This document shows, piece by piece, positions 7,486 to 14,536 of a stretch of 15,294 nucleotides of DNA. The notes under the pieces are model-generated. The model was not told the origin of the DNA. It saw nothing but the letters and a program-made list of their open reading frames with translations, and made no database searches. The position numbers were made by a program, and so were the translations under genes. The DNA is from Geodermatophilaceae bacterium (GTDB taxonomy: Bacteria; Actinomycetota; Actinomycetes; Mycobacteriales; Geodermatophilaceae), in NCBI GenBank assembly GCA_013813215.1, contig JACCSC010000252.1:1-15294 (forward strand), written 5' to 3'. Positions within the stretch are counted from its first letter, which is position 1. Each line of letters starts with the position of its first letter.

Positions 7486-7974
7486 TCAGTCCCCGCGGTC
7501 GAGGCGGGTCAGCAAAGCCGCGAGTTGTCGCAGCTCGTCCTCGTCCAACCGGCTCGTCATGTGCTCCTGCACCCCGCGCAGGTGCACGCGCGAGGCCTCG
7601 CGCAGTCGAGCCAGACCGGCCGGCGTCAGCACCGCGAACGTCCCGCGGGCGTCGTCCTCGCAGGGCTCCCGGGTGACCAGCTCGTCGCGGACCAGCCGGT
7701 CGACGAGCCGGGTGAGCCCGCTGCGCGACAGCAGCACGGCACCGGCCAACTCAGTCATCCGCAGCCGGCGTCCCGGGACCTCGGCCAGCTGGACCAGGAC
7801 GTCGTACGACGCCAACGCCAGGTCCTCCTCGGCCATCAACTCCGACTCCAGCCGACGGGTGATCGCGGCATGGGTCTTGAGGAACAACCGCCAGGTCGTC
7901 ATGCCGACCGGGCTCGGCTGATCCGGCAGGCAGACGGTGGTGCCGCCCGCGAAGCTCCCCAACGGCTCTGACAT
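7486..7974 (-). CDS. MarR-family transcriptional regulator
   Basis: A 162-residue winged-helix regulator. The dimerisation helix precedes the DNA-binding part at about 70-118 (RLRMTELAGAVLLSRSGLTR recognition region, then the wing with REPCEDDARGTFAVLT). The start is placed at ATG 7974. No Shine-Dalgarno is seen, but a TACTAT -10-like box lies 7 bases upstream, so the mRNA may be leaderless. ATG 7902 (MTTWRLFLK) is a possible alternative. As first gene of marR-azlC-azlD it is the likely local regulator of the exporter; the effector is unknown. The frame runs open far upstream through mrp, and that part is a shadow. Confidence 0.88.
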   Translation of the reverse strand: MSEPLGSFAGGTTVCLPDQPSPVGMTTWRLFLKTHAAITRRLESELMAEEDLALASYDVLVQLAEVPGRRLRMTELAGAVLLSRSGLTRLVDRLVRDELVTREPCEDDARGTFAVLTPAGLARLREASRVHLRGVQEHMTSRLDEDELRQLAALLTRLDRGD

Positions 7975-7981
7975 GCCGGGG

Positions 7982-7987
7982 ATAGTA
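7982..7987 (-). promoter_or_regulatory. Possible -10 box (TACTAT) for the marR operon
   Basis: On the minus strand TACTAT ends 7 bases before ATG 7974, the spacing expected when transcription begins at the start codon. No good -35 hexamer sits at 17-18 bases. A MarR binding site would be expected near here, but the only dyad I see close by is the short GCCGC-A-GCGGC at 7990-8000. Confidence 0.4.
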
Positions 7988-8048
7988 GAGCCGCAGCGGC
8001 AGCGGCCGACCACCGCGCCATCAGGATGCGGCACCCGCCGTAGCATGG

Positions 8049-8064
8049 GTGGGTTCCTACCCAC
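8049..8064 (+). promoter_or_regulatory. Small hairpin just before the mrp ribosome binding site
   Basis: GTGGGT-TCCT-ACCCAC is a perfect 6-bp inverted repeat with a 4-base loop. It ends 1 base before the GGAGAGG Shine-Dalgarno (8066-8072) of mrp. In the mRNA it could affect access to the site; as DNA it could be a half of an operator. It may also be chance. A TAGCAT (8041-8046) just upstream could be a -10 box, in which case the hairpin would sit at the very 5' end of the transcript. Confidence 0.35.
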
Positions 8065-8073
8065 TGGAGAGGC

Positions 8074-9210
8074 ATGCCCCCCGGACCCGACCTCGCTGCA
8101 ATCCACGCCGCCCTGGCCACCGTGCACGATCCGGAGATCCGCCGGCCGATCACCGACATCGGGATGCTCGGCGAGGTCGTGGTCGCTCGGGACGGGCGGG
8201 TCGACGTCGAGGTCTTCCTCACCGTGGCCGGGTGTCCGATGAAGGAGACCTTGACCCGTGACGTGACCGCCGCCGTCCAGCGGGTGCCGGGGGTCAGCGG
8301 CGTCGACGTCCGGCTCGGGGTGATGACGCCGGAGCAGCGCGCCCAGTTGCAGACGATGCTGCGCGGGGGTGCGGCGGAGCCGGTGATCCCGTTCGCCCAG
8401 CCCGGTTCGCTGACCCGGGTGTACGCCGTCGCCTCGGGCAAGGGCGGGGTGGGCAAGTCCAGCATCACGGTGAACCTGGCGGCCTCCCTGTCCGCCCGGG
8501 GCCTGTCCGTCGGCGTGCTGGACGCCGACATCTACGGCTTCTCGATCCCGCGCATGTTGGGCGTGACCGGCCGCCCGACCCAGGTCGAGAAGATGATCAT
8601 GCCGCCGCGCGCGCACGGCATCGCCGTGATCTCGATCGGCATGTTCATCGCCGGCAACACCCCGGTGGTCTGGCGCGGGCCGATGCTGCACCGGGCGCTG
8701 CAGCAATTCCTCGCCGACGTCTACTGGGGCGACCTCGACGTCCTGCTCATGGACCTGCCGCCCGGCACCGGGGACATCGCCATCTCGCTGGCCCAACTGG
8801 TTCCGACCGCGGAGATCCTCGTCGTGACCACGCCGCAGCAGGCCGCGGCTGAAGTCGCCGAGCGGGCCGGCGCGATCGCCAGCCAGACCCACCAGCACGT
8901 CGTCGGAGTGATCGAGAACATGTCCTGGCTGGAACTGCCCGACGGCTCGCGGATGGACATCTTCGGCACCGGTGGCGGGCAGGTCGTCGCACAAGCGCTG
9001 ACCCGAACGCTCGGCGTACCGGTTCCCCTGCTGGGCCAGGTGCCGCTGGATCCGAGGCTGCGGGTCTCCGGGGACGACGGGACGCCGTTCGTACTGACCG
9101 AGCCCAACGCGGCCGCCGCGGTCGCGCTGCGGTCGGTGGCCGACACGCTGGCCGCGCGCGAGCGGGGGTTGGCCGGTCGGTCGCTCCGCCTCACCCCCGT
9201 CGGCCGCTGA
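8074..9210 (+). CDS. mrp: Mrp/NBP35-type P-loop ATPase, iron-sulfur cluster carrier
   Basis: A 378-residue protein with an N-terminal MIP18/DUF59 domain (about 7-85, with C54 in TVAGCPMKETL) followed by a SIMIBI ATPase domain. The deviant Walker A is SGKGGVGKSS (121-130, two lysines K123 and K128); DADIYG (150-154) and DLPPGTGD (about 227-234) are switch/Walker B landmarks. The family carries Fe-S clusters to apoproteins. The CxxC pair of E. coli-type Mrp after the ENMS motif is absent here (ENMSWLELPDGSRMDIFG), as in the M. tuberculosis homologue, so cluster binding must differ. ATG 8074 has GGAGAGG (8066-8072) immediately upstream. It is divergent from marR. Confidence 0.93.
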   Translation: MPPGPDLAAIHAALATVHDPEIRRPITDIGMLGEVVVARDGRVDVEVFLTVAGCPMKETLTRDVTAAVQRVPGVSGVDVRLGVMTPEQRAQLQTMLRGGAAEPVIPFAQPGSLTRVYAVASGKGGVGKSSITVNLAASLSARGLSVGVLDADIYGFSIPRMLGVTGRPTQVEKMIMPPRAHGIAVISIGMFIAGNTPVVWRGPMLHRALQQFLADVYWGDLDVLLMDLPPGTGDIAISLAQLVPTAEILVVTTPQQAAAEVAERAGAIASQTHQHVVGVIENMSWLELPDGSRMDIFGTGGGQVVAQALTRTLGVPVPLLGQVPLDPRLRVSGDDGTPFVLTEPNAAAAVALRSVADTLAARERGLAGRSLRLTPVGR

Positions 9211-9233
9211 CGGACGTCGCCTGTTGCCCTGAG

Positions 9234-9264
9234 TTGACCCTGACACCGTGTCAGGCGCTGGAGT
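9234..9264 (+). promoter_or_regulatory. MerR-type operator-promoter
   Basis: TTGACC (9234-9239) is a good -35. From 9239 to 9255 runs a perfect dyad CCTGACAC-C-GTGTCAGG. A weak -10 TGGAGT (9259-9264) follows after a 19-base spacer. A long spacer with a dyad between -35 and -10 is the hallmark of promoters controlled by MerR-family proteins, and the merR-like gene begins 10 bases later. Autoregulation is therefore likely. Confidence 0.75.
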
Positions 9265-9273
9265 GGTCGCACC

Positions 9274-10106
9274 ATGTTGAGCATCGGAGATCTCGCCCGC
9301 CACACCCGCGTCTCGGTGCGGATGCTGCGGCACTACGACGCCCTGGGCCTGGTCACGCCCGAGCAGGTCGACGAGGGCACTGGCTACCGGTGGTACGCGA
9401 CTTCCCAGATCGGCCGAGTGGACAGCCTGCTGGCGCTCAAGGAACTCGGCTTCACGCTGGAGCAGTGCCGCACGATCCTGGACGAGGAGGTCTCGGTCGA
9501 GGAGCTACGCGGCATGCTGCGCCTGCGCCAGATCGAACTGGCCGAGCAGATCGCCACTGACAGCGCGCGGCTGGCCGAGGTGGGGCGGCGTCTCCGGTCG
9601 ATCGAGAGGGGACTGACCATGACGAACGGCACCCTGCAGATCAAGGCGCTGCCCGCGCTCCGGCTGGCCCAGGTCAGCACGGAGGTCAACGACATCACAG
9701 AGATCAGTGGGCTGGTCGGCTCCCTGTTCGACACCCTGGCCCAGCGGTTGGTCGATGCAGGGGTACCGGTCACCTCGCGCGGGATCCGGACATACTACGC
9801 GCGCCCCGGCGGCTCGAAGATCGACGTCGCGGCGGGCTGCCCGTCGGGCCGGACGTCGGTCCCGTCCGAGGTGTGGAGGTCGTCGAGTTGCCGGCCGAGG
9901 CGATGGCCGCCGTGGTGGTCCACTGCGGTCCGGTAGCCGAGATCGCCGATGCCTGGCTGACCTTCGACGTGGGGGTCCAGCAACGCGGGCTGCAGTCCTT
10001 CGGCACGTCCCGTCAGGTCTACCTGGAGACCCCCGAGGACTCCGACATCTGGGTCGTGGAGTTGCAGTGTCCGGTGCGCGAGGGCGCCGGCTGCTCGCAG
10101 GAGTAG
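9274..10106 (+). pseudogene. MerR-family regulator with GyrI-like effector domain, frameshifted near 9837
   Basis: From ATG 9274 the N-terminus is a clear MerR DNA-binding domain (MLSIGDLARHTRVSVRMLRH, then YDALGLVTPE and GYRWY) followed by a dimerisation coiled coil (about 75-112). A C-terminal effector-binding domain of GyrI/SOUL-like type begins near residue 121 (LQIKALPALRLAQVSTEV). After KIDVAAG (residue 188) the frame turns to Ser/Arg/Trp-rich nonsense, stopping at 9936. The next frame carries the expected continuation, LPVGPDVGPVRGVEVVELPA, to a TAG at 10104-10106. The codons share base 9837, so one C is missing. The repaired protein has 277 residues. It would bind its own operator at 9239-9255 and respond to an unknown small molecule. 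Its stop is 19 bases from the convergent tatB stop. Confidence 0.85.
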
Positions 10107-10125
10107 ACCGGGGTCGTCGCCGGGC

Positions 10126-10587
10126 TCAGGTGGCGTCGTCGTACGGCGGGGTCGCGGCCACTGCAGGTTGCGGGGCCCGTAGTGGTGGGTCGGCCGCCGG
10201 ATCGGTCGGGCGCACCTGCGGTTCGGCCATCCGGGCCGACGCCGGCTTCGTCGTGCTGACCGGGGCGGGAGTAGCCACCCTGGTGGTGCTGACCGGCGGT
10301 CGGCTGCTGCGCGGCTGCCCGTTGGACCGCTTGAGCGGTGGCGGGTCGTCGTCGAGCAGCTGCCGGCGGACGAACTCGCGCGGGTTCAGCGAGCGCAGGT
10401 CGATGTCGGCGAACTCGTCACCGAGTTCCTCGCGGATCTGCGCCCGCGCCCCGGTGACGAACCCGCGGACCTTTTGCATCGCCCCCGCCGCGTCCCGGGC
10501 GATAGAGGGGAGCCGGTCGGGACCGAAGATGAACAGCGCGACGATGAGGAGGACCATGATCTCTCCCCAGCCGATCGAGCTGAACAT
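10126..10587 (-). CDS. tatB: Sec-independent translocase protein TatB
   Basis: A 153-residue protein with the TatA/B signature: a short N-terminal membrane helix (IGWGEIMVLLIVALFIF, about 5-21), the hinge FGPDRLP, then an amphipathic helix (SIARDAAGAMQKVRGFVTGA) and a long polar, Pro/Thr-rich tail. The E9 position and the length point to TatB rather than TatA. It acts with TatC at the plasma membrane as receptor for folded twin-arginine substrates. GGAGG (10593-10597) lies 5 bases before the ATG. Its place after sigE-rseA-htrA matches the mycobacterial order, supporting the call. It has its own strong ribosome site and a 67-base gap after htrA, so it may also be expressed separately. Confidence 0.92.
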   Translation of the reverse strand: MFSSIGWGEIMVLLIVALFIFGPDRLPSIARDAAGAMQKVRGFVTGARAQIREELGDEFADIDLRSLNPREFVRRQLLDDDPPPLKRSNGQPRSSRPPVSTTRVATPAPVSTTKPASARMAEPQVRPTDPAADPPLRAPQPAVAATPPYDDAT

Positions 10588-10654
10588 CCCAACCTCCGGC
10601 CGCCACGCGCTGCGCGTTCGAGGCTAGCCCAAGGGCCGGCCCAGACGGGTCGCT

Positions 10655-12124
10655 TCAGCGTTGGCTGAGGGTGGCCTGGAACTCCTGCGAGTCGCCGCCA
10701 CGGATCACCACGACGACGACGGTGTCGCCCGGCCGGTTGGCGTCCACCGCGACGACCAGCTCCTCCGAACTGCCCACCGCCAGGTCACCGACCTGGATGA
10801 TCACGTCCCCCTCCCGCAGCCCGGCCGCGGCGGCGGCGCCGCCGGGCTCGACGGCCACGACCAGCGCCCCGTCCCGCGTCCCGTCGGTCACCGAGCGGGC
10901 GTTGACCCCCAGGGTGGCGTGCGTGGCCGAGCCGGTGTTGATCAGCTGTTGGGCGATGGTGCGGGCGACGTCGATCGGGATGGCGAACCCCAGACCGATG
11001 CTGCCGGCGCTGCCGCCGGCCGAGCCCAGGCTGGCAATGGCGGTGTTGATGCCGACCACCGCGCCCGAGCTGTCGACGAGCGCACCGCCGGAGTTGCCCG
11101 GGTTGATCGCGGCGTCGGTCTGGATCGCGTTGATGACCGCGTTGGTGTCGGTCCCCTGCCCGGCCAGCCGGACCGGCCGGTTCAGGGCGCTGACGATGCC
11201 TGACGTGACCGTACTGTCCAGGCCCAGGGGCGAGCCGATGGCGACGACCGGGTCGCCCACCACCAGATCGGCGGAGGTGCCGAGGCTGGCCACCACGAGC
11301 CCGGGGCGCTCCACCTTGATCACCGCGAGGTCGGCCAACGGGTCACGTCCGACGATCCGCGCGTCGGATCCGGTGCCGTCGGTGAAGATCGCCCGGACGA
11401 CGGCCTCAGGGTTGTCCGCGGCCTGCGACACGACGTGGTTGTTGGTGAGGATGTAGCCGTCCTCGTCGATGACCACCCCGGAACCGGTCCCGCCGGCGTC
11501 GCCGACCCGGACCTCGATCGACACGACGGCGGGCCGGACCCGCGCGGCGATGTCGGAGATCGATCCTGGCGGGCGGACCACCGGCTCGCTGATCGCGGTC
11601 AGCTGGCCGTCGGGCCGGAGCAACGGCGACTCGGTCGCGGTGCGTCCCAGCACGAACCCGGCGCCGCCGCCGACCATGCCGGCCAGCAGGACAGCGACCA
11701 GGAGGAACAGCGCCAGGCGGAGTGGGACGTCACGCAGCCGGATCCGTCGCCGCCCGCCGGCGTCGGTCAGGATGCCCACGTCCCCGGCGACCGACTCGTC
11801 GTACACCGCGGGGCGGCCGAGGGCGGAGCGGGACGCCGCGTCCCGCCAGGGGTCGCGCTCGGCGTCCGGCTTCCACCATGGCGATTCGCTGGAACGGGGA
11901 GGCGAGCCGCCGGGTCGGGCGAAGGTGCCGGCGGCGCCAGCCGGACGGGCGAACGCCCGGATCAGCAGTTCCGGGGGTGGGGCCTGCGCGAGACCCGGTG
12001 ACTCAGGCAGCCGCGGCCGGTCGGCGGCGAAAGGCTCCCGGCTACCGGGCGGCCGCCCGTACGCACCGGCCAAGTGCGGCGCGTCGTCGTCGGCCGTGGG
12101 AGGCCGCGAGCCGTCATCGTTCAC
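10655..12124 (-). CDS. htrA: Membrane-anchored HtrA-type serine protease with PDZ domain
   Basis: A 489-residue protein. A Pro/Arg-rich cytoplasmic region (1-130) precedes one membrane helix (about 133-159, VPLRLALFLLVAVLLAGMVG). An extracytoplasmic trypsin-like protease follows, with the triad visible: H230 in ILTNNHVV, D265 in DPLADLAVIK and S345 in INPGNSGGALV. A single PDZ domain (about 402-489) contains GDVIIQVGD. It degrades or refolds damaged envelope proteins and, in mycobacterial relatives, belongs to the SigE regulon. The start is put at GTG 12124, 35 bases after the rseA stop. The Shine-Dalgarno is weak, so the exact start is uncertain, but the upstream open frame overlaps rseA and sigE and is a shadow. 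Confidence 0.92.
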   Translation of the reverse strand: MNDDGSRPPTADDDAPHLAGAYGRPPGSREPFAADRPRLPESPGLAQAPPPELLIRAFARPAGAAGTFARPGGSPPRSSESPWWKPDAERDPWRDAASRSALGRPAVYDESVAGDVGILTDAGGRRRIRLRDVPLRLALFLLVAVLLAGMVGGGAGFVLGRTATESPLLRPDGQLTAISEPVVRPPGSISDIAARVRPAVVSIEVRVGDAGGTGSGVVIDEDGYILTNNHVVSQAADNPEAVVRAIFTDGTGSDARIVGRDPLADLAVIKVERPGLVVASLGTSADLVVGDPVVAIGSPLGLDSTVTSGIVSALNRPVRLAGQGTDTNAVINAIQTDAAINPGNSGGALVDSSGAVVGINTAIASLGSAGGSAGSIGLGFAIPIDVARTIAQQLINTGSATHATLGVNARSVTDGTRDGALVVAVEPGGAAAAAGLREGDVIIQVGDLAVGSSEELVVAVDANRPGDTVVVVVIRGGDSQEFQATLSQR

Positions 12125-12159
12125 GCCGTCAGCCTGACCGACGGGGCGTGAAGTGGGTG

Positions 12160-12822
12160 TCAGCGCAGGCCGGTCGCCGCGCCGGAGAACTCGCGCGGGG
12201 CCATCGCGTCGTCCAACGACCTGAACAGGGCAGTGGACGTGTTCGGTACGACGGTGCGCTCCTGGACCGTCCGCGGCTGCGCCGTACCGGCCCCCGAGAC
12301 GGCCACCGGGACGGCGGACGTGGCGAGCACTCCGGCCGCGAGCCCGGCCACGGCGCCGGCCAGGCCGCGGCGAAGACGGCGCAGCCGGCTCGACGAACGG
12401 CCGGGGCGGCGGTTCTGTGGGCGGCGCGGGGCTTCCGGATGTCCGGCGACTCGCCGGTCGGGCGGCGCCGGACCGGCGGGGGCGGCGCTCACCGGCGCCG
12501 ACCGGCCCGGTGCCCGGCTGGCCGGGGCTTCGGTGCGGCTCCACAGCAGTTGCTCGCCGTGCATCGCCAGCTGCATGCCCGGGGGCTGCAGCTGCGTGGT
12601 GAACGGGATCTGCTGCAGCCGGTCGAGCAGGCTGGACGGCAGTTCCGGCCCGCCCGCGGTGACGAGGACCCGCTTGGCCGCGCGCTGGTCGGCTACGTCC
12701 GCGGCGCACTGCGCGCAGGACGCGACGTGGGCGGCGGCTCGAGTGTCGGCGGCGGTACTCAGCTCGCCGTCGACGTAGGCGACGACGGCCTCGAGCGCGA
12801 GATGGAACTCGGTGCTCGTCAT
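12160..12822 (-). CDS. rseA: Zinc-binding anti-sigma factor of SigE (RseA-like)
   Basis: A 220-residue protein with an N-terminal ZAS domain carrying the HxxxCxxC motif (H32, C36, C39 in AAAHVASCAQCAADV). A Pro/Arg-rich linker follows, then a probable membrane helix (about 153-178, LAGAVAGLAAGVLATSAVPV region) and a short outer tail. It would bind SigE in the cytoplasm and release it on envelope or redox stress. The ATG overlaps the sigE TGA as ATGA, so sigma and anti-sigma are made together. In M. tuberculosis the soluble RseA is controlled by phosphorylation and proteolysis; here a membrane segment is suggested, so release could instead involve membrane proteolysis (inference). Confidence 0.88.
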   Translation of the reverse strand: MTSTEFHLALEAVVAYVDGELSTAADTRAAAHVASCAQCAADVADQRAAKRVLVTAGGPELPSSLLDRLQQIPFTTQLQPPGMQLAMHGEQLLWSRTEAPASRAPGRSAPVSAAPAGPAPPDRRVAGHPEAPRRPQNRRPGRSSSRLRRLRRGLAGAVAGLAAGVLATSAVPVAVSGAGTAQPRTVQERTVVPNTSTALFRSLDDAMAPREFSGAATGLR

Positions 12823-13430
12823 GAGCCCGCCGGGCGGAGGCCGGGCGCGAGGTGGGCGAGGGCCTCGCGCAGCTGCACCCGGCCGCGGTGGATGCGGCTG
12901 CGCACGGTGCCAAGCTTGATGCCGAGGGTGGCCGCTATCTCCTCGTAGGTCAGGCCCTCGATGTCGCACAGCACGACGGCGACCCGGAAGTCCGGCGGCA
13001 GCGCGTCGAGGGCGGCCTGGACCTGCGGGTCGAGGTAGGCGTCGGCGTACACCTGTTCGGGGCTGGGCGCGGAGCCCGGCAGCCGCTCGGTGTCCTCGGG
13101 CAAGGCGTCGAAGCGGATCTTCTGCCGGCGGCGGACCATGTCGAGGAAGAGGTTGGTGGTGATCCGGTGCAGCCAGCCCTCGAACGTTCCCGGCTGGAAG
13201 TTGGCCAGCGACCGGAAGACCCGGACGAACGTCTCCTGGGTCAGGTCCTCGGCGTCCTGCGGGTTTCCCGACAGGCGATAGGCCAGGCGGTAGACCCGCG
13301 CCGAGTGCTGGCGGACCACCTGGTCCCAGCTCGGCGGAACCCAGGTACCCACCTGGGCGACCGCGTCGGTCACTGCACCACCGCCCTGCTCCGCCCGCCG
13401 ATCAACGGCGAGCTGCTCCGAGACGACCAT
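12819..13430 (-). CDS. sigE: ECF RNA polymerase sigma factor SigE
   Basis: A 203-residue ECF sigma factor. Region 2 (about 34-103) includes the VYRLAYRLSGN, DAEDLTQETFVRVFRS and FEGWLHRITTNLFLDMVRRR blocks. Region 4 (about 137-190) has the helix-turn-helix LTYEEIAATLGIKLGTVRSR. These blocks match M. tuberculosis SigE closely, as does the order of the following genes. It directs polymerase to GGAAC/CGTT promoters of envelope-stress genes. The ATG at 13430 has AGGAGG (13441-13446) at a rather long 10-base spacing. An upstream promoter of its own type (13470-13495) suggests autoregulation. Confidence 0.93.
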   Translation of the reverse strand: MVVSEQLAVDRRAEQGGGAVTDAVAQVGTWVPPSWDQVVRQHSARVYRLAYRLSGNPQDAEDLTQETFVRVFRSLANFQPGTFEGWLHRITTNLFLDMVRRRQKIRFDALPEDTERLPGSAPSPEQVYADAYLDPQVQAALDALPPDFRVAVVLCDIEGLTYEEIAATLGIKLGTVRSRIHRGRVQLREALAHLAPGLRPAGS

Positions 13431-13440
13431 GGTGCGGGTT

Positions 13441-13446
13441 CCTCCT
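13441..13446 (-). promoter_or_regulatory. Shine-Dalgarno of sigE with long spacer
   Basis: AGGAGG on the minus strand lies 10 bases before ATG 13430. This is longer than the usual 5-8 and may lower initiation. No nearer in-frame start codon is present between them. Confidence 0.6.
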
Positions 13447-13469
13447 CCGTGAATCCACTCGCCGCCCCT

Positions 13470-13495
13470 AACGATTCGGCCGCGAATCGTGTTCC
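13470..13495 (-). promoter_or_regulatory. ECF-type (SigE-like) promoter of sigE with 20-bp dyad in the spacer
   Basis: On the minus strand GGAAC (plus 13491-13495) is followed after exactly 17 bases by CGTT (plus 13470-13473), the consensus of SigE-type ECF promoters. Transcription would start near 13463, giving a leader of about 33 bases. The spacer is taken up by ACGATTCG (13471-13478), a 4-base centre GCCG and CGAATCGT (13483-13490), a perfect dyad that touches the -10. Autoregulation by SigE is inferred from the consensus; the dyad suggests a second protein acting here. Confidence 0.75.
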
Positions 13496-13549
13496 GCTCG
13501 GACCGCCGGAGGCGTGGACAGCCGGCCGTTGCCGCAGCGTACGGCGCCG

Positions 13550-14536
13550 TCAGCCGCGCAGATGCTCGCGCAATCGGACCATGCCAGTGGCGATGTCCAC
13601 CGCCGGGATGTAGCCGAGATCACGTCGCGCCGCAGCGATGTCGAACCAGTGCGGAGTCGCCAGCTGCCGCGCCAGGAACCTGGTCATCGGCGGATCGGTG
13701 GGCCGGCGGGTGAGTACGAAGACCCCTTCGGCGAGCGCACCCAGGGCGTAGGCGACCGGAAAGGGAATGGTTCCGGGCACGCGGTCCACTCCGGCCGCGG
13801 CCAGGACGCCCAGGACCAGGTCCCGAATCGGCCTCGGCTCGCCCTGGGAGACGAAATAGGCTCGTCCGGAGATGGCAGCGCCCGGGTGCAGTCGGTCAGC
13901 AGCCGCCAGGTGGGCGGACACCGCATTGTCGATATAGGTCGAGTCGACCAGGTTCGTCCCGTCGCCGACGAAGCGCAGCCGGCCCCGCCGCCCGCGCTCG
14001 ACGATGCGAGGACCCAACTGGGTGTCCCCCGGTCCCCAGATCAGGTGCGGGCGCAGCACGACCGTGGCCAGCTCGAGTCCGTCGGCGGCCAGTACTGCGC
14101 GCTCGGCAGCCGCCTTGGTGGCGGCGTAAGGCGACTCGTACCGCGCGGGGTAGGGCAGCGACTCGTCGCCGCCGGCGATGCCGTCGTGGGTGGCGACCAC
14201 GCTGGGCGTCGAGGTGTAGACCAGCCGCGGCACGCCATGCGCTCGGCAGGCGGCGAGCACGTTCGCGGTGCCCCCGATGTTCGTCTCGGCGTACTCCCGG
14301 CCCCGTGCACCGATTCCGGCCAAGGCCCCGACGTGATAGACGACATCGCAGCCGGCCGTGGCGGCGCACACCGCGTCCGCGTCGCGGAGATCCCCGCGCA
14401 CGGTGTGTGCGCCGAGCAGGGACAGCTCCGGATACGCACCCCGGGCGAAGGTGTGGACCTCGTCCCCCCGCGCGATCAACCCGCGGACGATGGCCGAGCC
14501 CAGGAACCCACCGCCCCCGGTGACCAGTGCCCTCAT
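13550..14536 (-). CDS. oleD: OleD-like NAD(P)-dependent 2-alkyl-3-oxoalkanoate reductase
   Basis: A 328-residue extended short-chain dehydrogenase. The N-terminal nucleotide-binding motif is TGGGGFLG (6-13). The catalytic residues are in YTSTPSVV (S109) and YAATK (Y137, K141), and LRPHLIWGPGD is the typical extended-SDR/3-beta-HSD segment. OleD reduces the 2-alkyl-3-ketoacid made by OleA to the beta-hydroxy acid, which OleC turns into a beta-lactone. The assignment rests mainly on its partner: its ATG shares one base with the stop of an OleC-like ligase (TGATG), so the two are coupled. Taken alone it could be another 3-beta-HSD-like reductase. Confidence 0.82.
   Translation of the reverse strand: MRALVTGGGGFLGSAIVRGLIARGDEVHTFARGAYPELSLLGAHTVRGDLRDADAVCAATAGCDVVYHVGALAGIGARGREYAETNIGGTANVLAACRAHGVPRLVYTSTPSVVATHDGIAGGDESLPYPARYESPYAATKAAAERAVLAADGLELATVVLRPHLIWGPGDTQLGPRIVERGRRGRLRFVGDGTNLVDSTYIDNAVSAHLAAADRLHPGAAISGRAYFVSQGEPRPIRDLVLGVLAAAGVDRVPGTIPFPVAYALGALAEGVFVLTRRPTDPPMTRFLARQLATPHWFDIAAARRDLGYIPAVDIATGMVRLREHLRG

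Noticed and set aside
7975..9333. Upstream extension of the marR frame on the minus strand
   Set aside because: It runs antisense through mrp with low-complexity His/Arg/Gly sequence; the MarR fold begins only after ATG 7974.
350..9840. Programmed ribosomal frameshifting at the three frame breaks
   Set aside because: None of the three points has a slippery X-XXY-YYZ heptamer or an obvious stimulatory hairpin, and the genes are not of types known to use it.
10588..10654. Terminator or promoter between htrA and tatB
   Set aside because: Apart from the short palindrome GGGCCGGCCC there is no stable stem and no recognisable -10/-35 pair.
12125..12913. Upstream extension of the htrA frame
   Set aside because: It overlaps rseA and the end of sigE in another frame and is Ala/Arg/Pro low-complexity sequence.
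13500..13549. Terminator hairpin after oleD
   Set aside because: Only short arms (GCCGG/CCGGC around a 12-base loop) are present, which is common by chance at this GC content.
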